A DNA stretch of 64,000 nucleotides from Hydractinia symbiolongicarpus. Taxonomy: Eukaryota > Cnidaria > Hydrozoa > Anthoathecata > Hydractiniidae. Shown here piece after piece: positions 49,901-63,420 of the stretch; the first letter of the stretch is position 1, and every line of letters begins with the position of its first letter. The DNA lies in contig NC_079884.1 of the NCBI RefSeq assembly GCF_029227915.1, positions 31,979,468 to 32,043,467 of the forward strand, in the 5' to 3' direction. A program made the position numbers and the translations under genes. The notes under the pieces were generated by a model. That model ran no database searches. It was given only the letters and a program-made list of their open reading frames with translations, and had not been told where the DNA came from.

Positions 49901-50583
49901 CATTTTTGATGAGACGCTGAATAAAAGAAGTTTAATTGCCGGCAAACGAAAACCTGCGATTTCCCGTAAATCCCGGACTCGTCCCGTATAGTCAAAAGTA
50001 TACAAAGAAAGTACCCAGGGATTAAACTCATTTCGCAAACGATTTTTTAAATTATTATTTCACCACTAAAGCCCATGAGACATGTAGTTTTTAAAAATCT
50101 TTTCATTTTTGATGAGACGCGGAAAAAAAGAAGTTTAATCGCCGGCAAACGAAAACCCGCGATTTCCCGTAAATCCCGGACTCGGCCCGTATAGTCAAAA
50201 GTATACAAAGAAAGTACCCAGGGAGTAAACTCATTTCCCGAACGATTTTTTAAATTATTTTTTCACCACTAAAACGCATGAGACATGTAGTTTTCAGAAA
50301 TGTTTTCATTTTTGATGAGACGCTTAATGAAAGTGGTTTAATCGCCGGCAAACGAAAACCCGCGATTTCCCGTAAATCCCGGGCTTGGCCCGTATAGTCG
50401 AATGTATACAAAGAAAGTACCTTGTGAGTAAACTCATTTCCAGAACGATTTTTTAAATTACTTTTTTCACCACTAAAACGCATAACACTTGTAGTTTTCA
50501 AAAATGTTTTCATTTTTGATGAGACGCTGAATAAAAGAAGTTTAATTGCCGGCAAACGAAAACCTGCGATTTCCCGTAAATCC
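46928..50583 (+). repeat. 18-monomer HOR, copy 2 (3656 bp)
   Basis: Same order as copy 1 at an offset of 7109 bp. Only a handful of private changes were noticed, such as AATCACCGGC near 47702, GCATGGGGCATG near 48450 and CAAATATG near 49281. It is joined directly to copy 3 at 50584. Here the L3 end is followed by CGGACTC rather than CAGACTC, the junction expected of a tandem duplication. Confidence 0.88.
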
Positions 50584-53500
50584 CGGACTCGGCCCGTATA
50601 GTCAAAAGTATACAAAGAAAGTACCCAGGGAGTAAACTCATTTCCCAAACGATTTTTTAAATTATTATTTCACCACTAAAACGCATGAGACCTGTAGTTT
50701 TTAAAAATATTTTCATTTTTGATGAGATGCTTAATGAAAGAGTTTTAATCGCCGGCAAACGAAAACCCGCGATTTCCGTAAATCCCGGGCTTGGCCCGTA
50801 TAGTCGAATGTATACAAAGAAAGTACCCTGTGAGTAAACTCATTTCCAGAACGATTTTTTAAATTACTTTTTTCACCACTAAAACGCATAAGACTTGTAG
50901 TTTTCAAAAATGTTTTCATTTTTGATGAGACGCTGAATAAAAGAAGTTTAATTGCCGGCAAACGAAAACCTGCGATTTCCCGTAAATCCCGGACTCGGCC
51001 CGTATAGTCAAAAGTATACAAAGAAAGTACCCAGGGATTAAACTCATTTCGCAAACGATTTTTTAAATTATTATTTCACCACTAAAGCCCATGAGACATG
51101 TAGTTTTTAAAAATCTTTTCATTTTTGATGAGACGCGGAATAAAAGAAGTTTAATCGCCGGCAAACGAAAACCCGCGATTTCCCGTAAATCCCGGACTCG
51201 GCCCGTATAGTCAAAAGTATACAAAGAAAGTACCCAGGGAGTAAACTCATTTCCCGAACGATTTTTTAAATTATTTTTTCACCACTAAAACGCATGAGAC
51301 ATGTAGTTTTCAGAAATGTTTTCATTTTTGATGAGACGCTTAATGAAAGTGGTTTAATCGCCGGCAAACGAAAACCCGCGATTTCCCGTAAATCCCGGGC
51401 TTGGCCCGTATAGTCGAATGTATACAAAGAAAGTACCTTGTGAGTAAACTCATTTCCAGAACGATTTTTTAAATTACTTTTTTCACCACTAAAACGCATA
51501 ACACTTGTAGTTTTCAAAAATGTTTTCATTTTTGATGAGACGCTGAATAAAAGAAGTTTAATTGCCGGCAAACGAAAACCTGCGATTTCCCGTAAATCCC
51601 AGACTCGGCCCGTATAGTCAAAAGTATACAAAGAAAGTACCCAGGGAGTAAACTCATTTCCCAAACGATTTTTTAAATTATTATTTCACCACTAAAGCCC
51701 ATGAGACTTGTAGTTTTTAAAAATCTGTTCATTTTTGATGAGACCCTTAATGAAAGAGGTTTAATCGCCGGCAAACGAAAACCAGCGATTTCCCCTAAAT
51801 CCCGGGCTTGGCCCGTGTAGTCGAATGTATACAAAAAAAGTACTCAGGGAGTAAACTCATTTCCGAACGCTTTTTTAAATTTTTTTTTCACCACTAAAAC
51901 GCATGAGACTTGTATTTTTCAAATATGTTTTCTTTTTTGATGAGACGCTTAATGAAAGAGATTTAATCGCCGGCAAACGAAAACCTGCGATTTCCCGTAA
52001 ATCCCGGGCTTGGCCCGTATAGTCAAAAGTATACAAAGAAAGTACCCTGTGAGTAAACTTATTTCCAGAACGATTTTTTAAATTACTTTTTTCACCACTA
52101 AAACGCATGAGGCATGTAGTTTTCAGAAATGTTTTCATTTTTGATGAGACGCTTAATGAAAGTGGTTTAATCGCCGGCAAACGAAAACCCGCGATTTCCC
52201 GTAAATCCCAAACTCGGCCCGTATAGTCAAAAGTATACAAAGAAAGTACACAGGGAGTAAACTCATTTCCCGAACGATTTTTTAAATTATTATTTCACCA
52301 CTAAAGCCCATGAGACTTGTAGTTTTTAAAAATATTTTCATTTTTGATGAGACGCTTAATGAAAGAGGTTTAATCGCCGGCAAATGAAAACCCGCGATTT
52401 CCCGTAAATCCCGGGCTTGGCCTGTATAGTCAAAAGTATACAAAGAAAGTACCCAGGGAGTAAACTCATTTCCCGAACGATTTTTTAAATTATCTTTTCA
52501 CCACTAAAACGCATGAGACTTGCAGTTTTCAAAAATGTTTTCATTTTTGATGAGTCGCTTAATGAAAGAGGTTTAATCGCCAGCAAACGAAATCCCGCGA
52601 TTTCCCGTAAATCCCGGGCTTGGCCCGTATAGTCGAATGTATACAAAGAAAGTACCCAAGGAGTAAACTCATTTCCCGAACGATTTTTGAAATTTTTTTT
52701 TCACCACTAAAACGCATGAGACTTGTAGTTTTCAAAAATATTTTCATTTTTGATGAGACGCTTAACAAAAGAGGTTTAATCGCCGGCAAACGAAAACCCG
52801 CGATTTCCCGTAAATCCCGGGCTTGGCCCGTATAGTCGAATGTATACAAAGAAAGTACCCTGTGAGTAAACTTATTTCCAGAACGATTTTTTAAATTACT
52901 TTTTTCACCACTAAAACGCATAAGACTTGTAGTTTTCAAAAATGTTTTCATTTTTGATGAGACGCTGAATAAAAGAAGTTTAATTGCCGGCAAACGAAAA
53001 CCTGCGATTTCCCGTAAATCCCGGACTCGGCCCGTATAGTCAAAAGTATACAAAGAAAGTACCCAGGGAGTAAACTCATTTCCCAAACGATTTTTAAATT
53101 ATTATTTCACCACTAAAGCCCATGAGACTTGTAGTTTTTAAAAATGTTTTCATTTTTGATGAGACGCTGAATAAAAGAAGTTTAATCGCCGGCAAACGAA
53201 AACCCGCGATTTCCCGTAAATCCCGGACTCGGCCCGTATAGTCAAAAGTATACAAAGAAAGTACCCAGGGAGTAAACTCATTTCCCGAACGATTTTTTAA
53301 ATTATTATTTCACCACTAAAACGCATGAGACCTGTAGTTTTTAAAAATATTTTCATTTTTGATGAGATGCTTAATGAAAGAGTTTTAATCGCCGGCAAAC
53401 GAAAACCCGCGATTTCCGTAAATCCCGGGCTTGGCCCGTATAGTCGAATGTATACAAAGAAAGTACCCTGTGAGTAAACTCATTTCCAGAACGATTTTTT

Positions 53501-54239
53501 AAATTACTTTTTTCACCACTAAAACGCATAAGACTTGTAGTTTTCAAAAATGTTTTCATTTTTGATGAGACGCTGAATAAAAGAAGTTTAATTGCCGGCA
53601 AACGAAAACCTGCGATTTCCCGTAAATCCCGGACTCGTCCCGTATAGTCAAAAGTATACAAAGAAAGTACCCAGGAATTAAACTCATTTCGCAAACGATT
53701 TTTTAAATTATTATTTCACCACTAAAGCCCATGAGACATGTAGTTTTTAAAAATCTTTTCATTTTTGATGAGACGCGGAAAAAAAGAAGTTTAATCGCCG
53801 GCAAACGAAAACCCGCGATTTCCCGTAAATCCCGGACTCGGCCCGTATAGTCAAAAGTATACAAAGAAAGTACCCAGGGAGTAAACTCATTTCCCGAACG
53901 ATTTTTTAAATTATTTTTTCACCACTAAAACGCATGAGACATGTAGTTTTCAGAAATGTTTTCATTTTTGATGAGACGCTTAATGAAAGTGGTTTAATCG
54001 CCGGCAAACGAAAACCCGCGATTTCCCGTAAATCCCGGGCTTGGCCCGTATAGTCGAATGTATACAAAGAAAGTACCTTGTGAGTAAACTCATTTCCAGA
54101 ACGATTTTTTAAATTACTTTTTTCACCACTAAAACGCATAACACTTGTAGTTTTCAAAAATGTTTTCATTTTTGATGAGACGCTGAATAAAAGAAGTTTA
54201 ATTGCCGGCAAACGAAAACCTGCGATTTCCCGTAAATCC
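50584..54239 (+). repeat. 18-monomer HOR, copy 3 (3656 bp)
   Basis: Directly tandem to copy 2 at an offset of exactly 3656 bp. Private changes noticed include GAACGCTTTTTT near 51867 and CAGGAATTAAAC near 53672. After 54239 the sequence continues as it does after copy 1 (CAGACTCGG, CATTTTCCAAACG), at an offset of 10765 bp, so copy 3 ends where a pre-existing array resumes. Confidence 0.88.
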
Positions 54240-57200
54240 CAGACTCGGCCCGTATAGTCAAAAGTATACAAAGAAAGTACCCAGGGAGTAAACTCATTTT
54301 CCAAACGATTTTTTAAATTATTATTTCACCACTAAAGCCCATGAGACTTGTAGTTTTTAAAAATCTTTTCATTTTTGATGAGACCCTTAATGAAAGAGGT
54401 TTAATCGCCGGCAAACGAAAACCAGCGATTTCCCCTAAATCCCGGGCTTGGCCCGTGTAGTCGAATGTATACAAAAAAAGTACTCAGGGAGTAAACTCAT
54501 TTCCGAACGATTTTTTAAATTTTTTTTTCACCACTAAAACGCATGAGACTTGTATTTTTCAAATATGTTTTCTTTTTTGATGAGACGCTTAATGAAAGAG
54601 ATTTAATCGCCGGCAAACGAAAACCTGCGATTTCCCGTAAATCCCGGGCTTGGCCCGTATAGTCAAAAGTATACAAAGAAAGTACCCTGTGAGTAAACTT
54701 ATTTCCAGAACGATTTTTTAAATTACTTTTTTCACCACTAAAACGCATAAGACTTGTAGTTTTCAAAAATGTTTTCATTTTTGATGAGACGCTGAATAAA
54801 AGAAGTTTAATTGCCGGCAAACGAAAACCTGCGATTTCCCGTAAATCCCGGACTCGGCCCGTATAGTCAAAAGTATACAAAGAAAGTACCCAGGGAGTAA
54901 ACTCATTTCCCAAACGATTTTTTAAATTATTATTTCACCACTAAAGCCCATGAGACTTGTAGTTTTTAAAAATGTTTTCATTTTTGATGAGACGCTGAAT
55001 AAAAGAAGTTTAATCGCCGGCAAACGAAAACCCGCGATTTCCCGTAAATCCCGGGCTTGGCCCTTATAGTCAAAAGTATACAAAGAAAGTACCCAGGGAG
55101 TAAACTCATTTCCCGAACGATTTTTTAAATTATCTTTTCACCACTAAAACGCATGAGACTTGCAGTTTTCAAAAATGTTTTCATTTTTGATGAGCCGCTT
55201 AATGAAAGAGGTTTAATCGCCGGCAAACGAAATCCCGCGATTTCCCGTAAATCCCGGGCTTGGCCCGTATAGTCGAATTTATACAAAGAAAGTACCCAAG
55301 GAGTAAACTCATTTCCCGAACGATTTTTTAAATTTTTTTTTCACCACTAAAACGCATGAGACTTGTAGTTTTCAAAAATATTTTCATTTTTGATGAGACG
55401 CTTAACAAAAGAGGTTTAATCGCCGGCAAACGAAAACCCGCGATTTCCCGTAAATCCCGGGCTTGGCCCGTATAGTCGAATGTATACAAAGAAAGTACCC
55501 TGTGAGTAAACTTATTTCCAGAACGATTTTTTAAATTACTTTTTTCACCACTAAAACGCATAAGACTTGTAGTTTTCAAAAATGTTTTCATTTTTGATGA
55601 GACGCTGAATAAAAGAAGTTTAATTGCCGGCAAACGAAAACCTGCAATTTCCCGTAAATCCCGGACTCGGCCCGTATAGTCAAAAGTATACAAAGAAAGT
55701 ACCCAGGGAGTAAACTCATTTCCCAAACGATTTTTTAAATTATTATTTCACCACTAAAGCCCATGATACTTGTAGTTTTTAAAAATGTTTTCATTTTTGA
55801 TGAGACGCTGAATAAAAGAAGTTTAATCGCCGGCAAACGAAAACCCGCGATTTCCCGTAAATCCCGGACTCGGCCCGTATAGTCAAAAGTATACAAAGAA
55901 AGTACCCAGGGAGTAAACTCATTTCCCGAACGATTTTTTAAATTATTATTTCACCACTGAAACGCATGAGACCTGTAGTTTTTAAAAATATTTTCATTTT
56001 TGATGAGATGCCTAATGAAAGAGGTTTAATCGCCGGCAAACGAAAACCCGCGATTTCCCGTAAATCCCGGGCTTGGCCCGTATAGTCGAATGTATACAAA
56101 GAAAGTACCCTGTGAGTAAACTCATTTCCAGAACGATTTTTTAAATTACTTTTTTCACCACTAAAACGCATAAGACTTGTAGTTTTCAAAAATGTTTTCA
56201 TTTTTGATGAGACGCTGAATAAAAGAAGTTTAATTGCCGGCAAACGAAAACCTGCGATTTCCCGTAAATCCCGGACTCGGCCCGTATAGTCAAAAGTATA
56301 CAAAGAAAGTACCCAGGGAGTAAACTCATTTCCCGAACGATTTTTTAAATTATTTTTTCACCACTAAAACGCATGAGACATGTAGTTTTCAGAAATGTTT
56401 TCATTTTTGATGAGACGCTTAATGAAAGTGGTTTAATCGCCGGCAAACGAAAACCCGCGATTTCCCGTAAATCCCGGGCTTGGCCCGTATAGTCGAATGT
56501 ATACAAAGAAAGTACCCTGTGAGTAAACTCATTTCTAAAACGATTTTATAAATTATCTTTTCACACTAAAACACATGAGACTTGTAGTTTTCAAAAATAT
56601 TTTCATTTTTGATGAGACGCTTAATGAAAGAGATTTAATCGCCGGCAAACGAAAACCTGCGATTTCCCGTAAATCCCGGGCTTGGCCCGTATAGTCAAAA
56701 GTATACAAAGAAAGTACCCTGTGAGTAAACTTATTTCCAGAACGATTTTTTAAATTACTTTTTTCACCACTAAAACGCATAAGACTTGTAGTTTTCAAAA
56801 ATGTTTTCATTTTTGATGAGACGCTGAATAAAAGAAGTTTAATTGCCGGCAAACGAAAACCTACGATTTCCCGTAAATCCCGGACTCGGCCCGTATAGTC
56901 AAAAGTATACAAAGAAAGTACCAAGGGAGTAAACTCATTTCCCAAACGATTTTTTAAATTATTATTTCACCACTAAAGCCCATGAGACTTGTAGTTTTTA
57001 AAAATCTGTTCATTTTTGATGAGACCCTTAATGAAAGAGGTTTAATCGCCGGCAAACGAAAACCAGCGATTTCCCCTAAATCCCGGGCTTGGCCCGTGTA
57101 GTCGAATGTATACAAAAAAAGTACTCAGGGAGTAAACTCATTTCCGAACGATTTTTTAAATTTTTTTTTCACCACTAAAACGCATGAGACTTGTATTTTT

Positions 57201-59723
57201 CAAATATGTTTTCTTTTTTGATGAGACGCTTAATGAAAGAGATTTAATCGCCGGCAAACGAAAACCTGCGATTTCCCGTAAATCCCGGGCTTGGCCCGTA
57301 TAGTCAAAAGTATACAAAGAAAGTACCCTGTGAGTAAACTTATTTCCAGAACGATTTTTTAAATTACTTTTTTCACCACTAAAACGCATAAGACTTGTAG
57401 TTTTCAAAAATGTTTTCATTTTTGATGAGACGCTGAATAAAAGAAGTTTAATTGCCGGCAAACGAAAACCTGCGATTTCCCGTAAATCCCGGACTCGGCC
57501 CGTATAGTCAAAAGTATACAAAGAAAGTACCCAGGGAGTAAACTCATTTCCCAAACGATTTTTTAAATTATTATTTCACCACTAAAACGCATGAGACTTG
57601 TAGTTTTCAAAAATATTTTCATTTTTGATGAGACGCTTAACAAAAGAGGTTTAATCGCCGGCAAACGAAAACCCGCGATTTCCCGTAAATCCCGGGCTTG
57701 GCCCGTATAGTCGAATGTATACAAAGAAAGTACCCTGTGAGTAAACTTATTTCCAGAACGATTTTTTAAATTACTTTTTTCACCACTAAAACGCATAAGA
57801 CTTGTAGTTTTCAAAAATGTTTTCATTTTTGATGAGACGCTGAATAAAAGAAGTTTAATTGCCGGCAAACGAAAACCTGCGATTTCCCGTAAATCCCGGA
57901 CTCGGCCCGTATAGTCAAAAGTATACAAAGAAAGTACCCAGGGAGTAAACTCATTTCCCAAACGATTTTTTAAATTATTATTTCACCACTAAAGCCCATG
58001 AGACTTGTAGTTTTTAAAAATGTTTTCATTTTTGATGAGACGCTGAATAAAAGAAGTTTAATCGCCGGCAAACGAAAACCCGCGATTTCCCGTAAATCCC
58101 GGACTCGGCCCGTATAGTCAAAAGTATACAAAGAAAGTACCCAGGGAGTAAACTCATTTCCCGAACGATTTTTTAAATTATTATTTCACCACTGAAACGC
58201 ATGAGACCTGTAGTTTTTAAAAATATTTTCATTTTTGATGAGATGCCTAATGAAAGAGGTTTAATCGCCGGCAAACGAAAACCCGCGATTTCCCGTAAAT
58301 CCCGGGCTTGGCCCGTGTAGTCGAATGTATACAAAGAAAGTACCCTGTGAGTAAAATCATTTCCAGAACGATTTTTTAAATTACTTTTTTCACCACTAAA
58401 ACGCATAAGACTTGTAGTTTTCAAAAATGTTTTCATTTTTGATGAGACGCTGAATAAAAGAAGTTTAATTGCCGGCAAACGAAAACCTGCGATTTCCCGT
58501 AAATCCCGGACTCGGCCCGTATAGTCAAAAGTATACAAAGAAAGTACCCAGGGAGTAAACTCATTTCCCGAACGATTTTTTAAATTATTTTTTCACCACT
58601 AAAACGCATGAGACATGTAGTTTTCAGAAATGTTTTCATTTTTGATGAGACGCTTAATGAAAGTGGTTTAATCGCCGGCAAACGAAAACCCGCGATTTCC
58701 CGTAAATCCCGGGCTTGGCCCGTATAGTCGAATGTATACAAAGAAAGTACCCTGTGAGTAAACTCATTTCTAAAACGATTTTATAAATTATATTTTCACA
58801 CTAAAACACATGAGACTTGTAGTTTTTAAAAATATTTTCATTTTTGATGAGATGCTTAATGAAAGAAGTTTAATCGCCGGCAAACAAAAACCCGCGATTT
58901 CCCGTAAATCCCGGGCTTGGCCCGTATAGTCGAATGTATACAAAGAAAGTACCCTGTGAGTAAACTCATTTCCAGAACGATTTTTTAAATTACTTCTTTC
59001 ACCACTAAAACGCATAAGACTTGTAGTTTTCAAAAATGTTTTCATTTTTGATGAGACGCTCAATAAAAGAAGTTTAATTGCCGGCAAACGAAAACCTGCG
59101 ATTTCCCGTAAATCCCGGACTCGGCCCGTATAGTCAAAAGTATAAAAAGAAAGTACCCAGGGAGTAAACTCATTTCCCGAACGATTTTTTAAATTATTTT
59201 TTCACCAATAAAACGCATGAGACATGTAGTTTTCAGAAATGTTTTCATTTTTGATGAGAGGCTTAATGAAAGTGGTTTAATCGCCGGTAAACGAAAACCC
59301 GCCATTTCCCGTAAATCCCGGGCTTGGCCCGTATAGTCAAAAGTATACAAAGAAAGTACCCAGGGAGTAAACTCATTTCCCGAACGATTTTTTATATTAT
59401 TTTTTCACCACTAAAACGCATGAGACTTGTTGTTTTCAAAGATGTTTTCATTTTTGATGAGACGCTTAATGAAAGAGGTTTAATCGCCGGCAAACGAAAA
59501 CCAGCGATTTTTCCTAAATCCCCGGCTAGGCCCGTGTAGTCGAATGTATACAAAAAAAGTACTCAGGGAGTAAACTCATTTCCGAACGATTTTTTAAATT
59601 TTTTTTTCACCACTAAAACGCATGAGACTTGTAGTTTTCAAAAATGTTTTCTTTTTTGATGAGACGCTTAATGAAAGAGATTTAATCGCCGGCAAACGAA
59701 AACCTGCGATTTCCCGTAAATCC
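54240..59723 (+). repeat. Mixed satellite block with an 11-monomer duplication
   Basis: Monomers S, T, U/L, M, E, A, K, L, M, N, L2, P and others, less regular than upstream. The stretch from about 55338 to 56610 recurs at about 57573-58845 (offset 2235 bp, 11 monomers), with shared markers CACTGAAACGC and TCTAAAACGATTTTATAAATT. In the latter monomers TTTTCACCACTAAAAC is shortened to TTTTCACACTAAAAC. A type V monomer (TTTTTATATTATTTTTTC, CTTGTTGTTTTCAAAGATG) starts at 59319. Confidence 0.8.
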
Positions 59724-60130
59724 CGGGCTTGGCCCGTATAGTCAAAAGTATACAAAGAAAGTACCCTGTGAGTAAACTTATTTCCAGAACGATTTTTTAA
59801 ATTACTTTTTTCACCACTAAAACGCATAAGACTTGTAGTTTTCAAAAATGTTTTCATTTTTGATGAGACGCTGAATAAAAGAAGTTTAATTGCCGGCAAA
59901 CGAAAACCTGCAATTTCCCGTAAATCCCGGACTCGGCCCGTATAGTCAAAAGTATACAAACAAAGTACCCAGGGAGTAAACTCATTTCCCAAACGATTTT
60001 TTAAATTATTATTTCACCACTAAGGCCCATGAGACTTGTAGTTTTTAAAAATGTTTTCATTTTTGATGAGACGCTGAATAAAAGAAGTTTAATCGCCGGC
60101 AATCGAAAACCTGCGATTTCCCGTAAATCC
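59724..60130 (+). repeat. 407-bp dimer, copy 1
   Basis: Two monomers, an L-like unit opening CGGGCTTGG with CCCTGTGAG and CTTATTTCCAG, and an M-like unit. Diagnostics shared by the three copies are ACAAACAAAGTACCC in the second monomer and GGCAATCGAAAACC at its end. This copy has CCTGCAATTTCCC near 59907 and AAGGCCCATG near 60024. Confidence 0.85.
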
Positions 60131-60537
60131 CGGACTCGGCCCGTATAGTCAAAAGTATACAAAGAAAGTACCCTGTGAGTAAACTTATTTCCAGAACGAT
60201 TTTTTAAATTACTTTTTTCACCACTAAAACGCATAAGACTTGTAGTTTTCAAAAATGTTTTCATTTTTGATGAGACGCTGAATAAAAGAAGTTTAATTGC
60301 CGGCAAACGAAAACCTGCAATTTCCCGTAAATCCCGGACTCGGCCCGTATAGTCAAAAGTATACAAACAAAGTACCCAGGGAGTAAACTCATTTCCCAAA
60401 CGATTTTTTAAATTATTATTTCACCACTAAAGCCCATGAGACTTGTAGTTTTTAAAAATGTTTTCATTTTTGATGAGACGCTGAATAAAAGAAGTTTAAT
60501 CGCCGGCAATCGAAAACCTGCGATTTCCCGTAAATCC
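60131..60537 (+). repeat. 407-bp dimer, copy 2
   Basis: Tandem copy of the preceding dimer. It opens CGGACTCGG instead of CGGGCTTGG, because it was joined to the end of a preceding M-like unit. CCTGCAATTTCCC is retained near 60314. Confidence 0.85.
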
Positions 60538-60944
60538 CGGACTCGGCCCGTATAGTCAAAAGTATACAAAGAAAGTACCCTGTGAGTAAACTTATTTCCA
60601 GAACGATTTTTTAAATTACTTTTTTCACCACTAAAACGCATAAGACTTGTAGTTTTCAAAAATGTTTTCATTTTTGATGAGACGCTGAATAAAAGAAGTT
60701 TAATTGCCGGCAAACGAAAACCTGCCATTTCCCGTAAATCCCGGACTCGGCCCGTATAGTCAAAAGTATACAAACAAAGTACCCAGGGAGTAAACTCATT
60801 TCCCAAACGATTTTTTAAATTATTATTTCACCACTAAAGCCCATGAGACTTGTAGTTTTTAAAAATGTTTTCATTTTTGATGAGACGCTGAATAAAAGAA
60901 GTTTAATCGCCGGCAATCGAAAACCTGCGATTTCCCGTAAATCC
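60538..60944 (+). repeat. 407-bp dimer, copy 3
   Basis: Third tandem dimer. Here the sequence reads CCTGCCATTTCCC near 60721, which differs by one base from the first two copies. After 60944 the array returns to an N-like monomer (GAGACCTGTAG). Confidence 0.85.
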
Positions 60945-63420
60945 CGGACTCGGCCCGTATAGTCAAAAGTATACAAAGAAAGTACCCAGGGAGTAAACTC
61001 ATTTTCCGAACGATTTTTTAAATTATTATTTCACCACTAAAACGCATGAGACCTGTAGTTTTTAAAAATATTTTCATTTTTGATGAGACGCTTAATGAAA
61101 GAGGTTTAATCGCCGGCAAACGAAAACCCGCGATTTCTCGTAAATCCCGGGCTTGGCCCGTATAGTCGAATGTATACAAAGAAAGTACCCTGTGAGTAAA
61201 CTCATTTCCAGAACGATTTTTTAAATTACTTTTTTCACCACTAAAACGCATAAGACTTGTAGTTTTCAAAAATGTTTTCATTTTTGATGAGACGCTGAAT
61301 AAAAGAAGTTTAATTGCCGGCAAACGAAAACCTGCGATTTCCCGTAAATCCCGGACTCGGCCCGTATAGTCAAAATTATACAAAGAAAGTACCCAGGGAT
61401 TAAACTCATTTCGCAAACGATTTTTTAAATTATTATTTCACCACTAAAGCCCATGAGACTTGTACTTTTTAAAAATCTTTTCATTTTTGATGAGACGCGG
61501 AATAAAAGAAGTTTAATCGCCGGCAAACGAAAACCCGCGATTTCCCGTAAATCCCGGACTCGGCCCGTATAGTCAAAAGTATACAAAGAAAGTACCCAGG
61601 GAGTAAACTCATTTCCCGAACGATTTTTTAAATTATTTTTTCACCACTAAAACGCATGAGACATGTAGTTTTCAGAAATGTTTTCATTTTTGATGAGACG
61701 CTTAATGAAAGTGGTTTAATCGCCGGCAAACGAAAACCCGCGATTTCCCGTAAATCCCGGGCTTGGCCCGTATAGTCGAATGTATACAAAGAAAGTACCC
61801 TGTGAGTAAACTCATTTCAAAAACGATTTTATAAATTATCTTTTCACACTAAAACGCATGAGACTTGTAGTTTTCAAAAATATTTTCATTTTTGATGAGA
61901 CACTGAATAAAAGAAGTTTAATCGCCGGTAAACGAAAACCCGCCATTTCCCGTAAATCCCGGGCTTGGCCCGTATAGTCAAAAGTATACAAAGAAAGTAC
62001 CCAGGGAGTAAACTCATTTCCCGAACGATTTTTTATATTATTTTTTCACCACTAAAACGCATGAGACTTGTTGTTTTCAAAGATGTTTTCATTTTTGATG
62101 AGACGCTTAATGAAAGAGGTTTAATCGCCGGCAAACGAAAACCAGCGATTTCCCCTAAATCCCGGGCTTGGCCCGTGTAGCCGAATGTATACAAAAAAAG
62201 TACTCAGGGAGTAAACTCATTTCCGAACGATTTTTTAAGATTTTTTTTCACCACTAAAACGCATGAGACTTGTAGTTTTCAAAAATGTTTTCTTTTTTGA
62301 TGAGACGCTTAATGAAAGAGATTTAATCGCCGGCAAACGAAAACCTGCGATTTCCCGTAAATCCCGGGCTTGGCCCGTATAGTCGAATGTATAAAAAGAA
62401 AGTACCCTGTGAGTAAACTCATTTCCAGAACGATTTTTTAAATTATTTTTTCACCACTAAAACGCATGAGACTTGTAGTTTTCAAAAATGTTTTCATTTT
62501 TGATGAGACGCTGAATAAAAGAAGTTTAATTGCCGGCAAACGAAAACCTGCGATTTCCCGTAAATCCCGGACTCGGCCCGTATAGTCAAAAGTATACAAA
62601 GAAAGTACCCAGGGAGTAAACTCATTTCCCAAACGATTTTTTAAATTATTATTTCACCACTAAAGCCCATGAGACTTGTAGTTTTTAAAAATGTTTTCAT
62701 TTTTGATGAGACGCGGAATAAAAGAAGTTTAATCGCCAGCAAACGAAAACCCGCGATTTCCCGTAAATCCCGGACTGGGCCCGTATAGTCAAAAGTATAC
62801 AAAGAAAGTACCCAGGGAGTAAACTCATTTCCCCAACGATTTTTTAAATTATTTTTTCACCACTAAAACGCATGAGACTTGTAGTTTTCAGAAATGTTTT
62901 CATTTTTGATGAGACTTTTAATGAAAGTGGTTTAATCGACGGCAAACGAAAACCCGCGATTTCCCGTAAATCCCGGGCTTGGCCCGTATAGTCAAATGTA
63001 TACAAAGAAAGTACCCTGTGAGTAAACTCATTTCCAAAACGATTTTTTAAATTATCTTTTCACCACTAAAACGCATGAGACTTGTAGTTTTCAAAAATGT
63101 TTTCATTTTTGATGAGACACTGAATAAAAGAAGTTTAATCGCCGGCAAACGAAAACCCGCCATTTCCTGTAAATCCCGGGCTTGGCCCGCATAGTCAAAA
63201 GTATACAAAGAAAGTACCCAGGGAGTAAACTCATTTCCCGAACGATTTTTTATATTATTTTTTCACCACTAAAACGCATGAGACTTGTTGTTTTCAAAGA
63301 TGTTTTCATTTTTGATGAGACGCTTAATGAAAGAGGTTTAATCGCCGGCAAACGAAAACCAGCGATTTCCCCTAAATCCCGGGCTTGGCCCGTGTAGTCG
63401 AATGTATGCAAAAAAAGTAC
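60945..63420 (+). repeat. Mixed satellite block with recurring type V monomers
   Basis: About twelve monomers: N, L2, O, P, a variant with ATTTCAAAAACGATTTTATAAATT, V, T-like, L-like, M/O, P-like and others. Type V starts at 61960 and 63177, and its start element recurs at 63987 close to the window end; upstream it is at 59319. The spacings are 2641, 1217 and 810 bp (13, 6 and 4 monomers). V ends with CCAGCGATTTCCCCTAAATC. Confidence 0.8.

Noticed and set aside
41855-63397. Plus-strand 71-codon frames at 41855, 48964, 52620, 59324, 61965 and 63182.
   Set aside because: Each spans about one monomer, lies in the same bases as minus-strand frames and is found only in units where a chance ATG and no stop coincide. 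There is no evidence of expression or selection.
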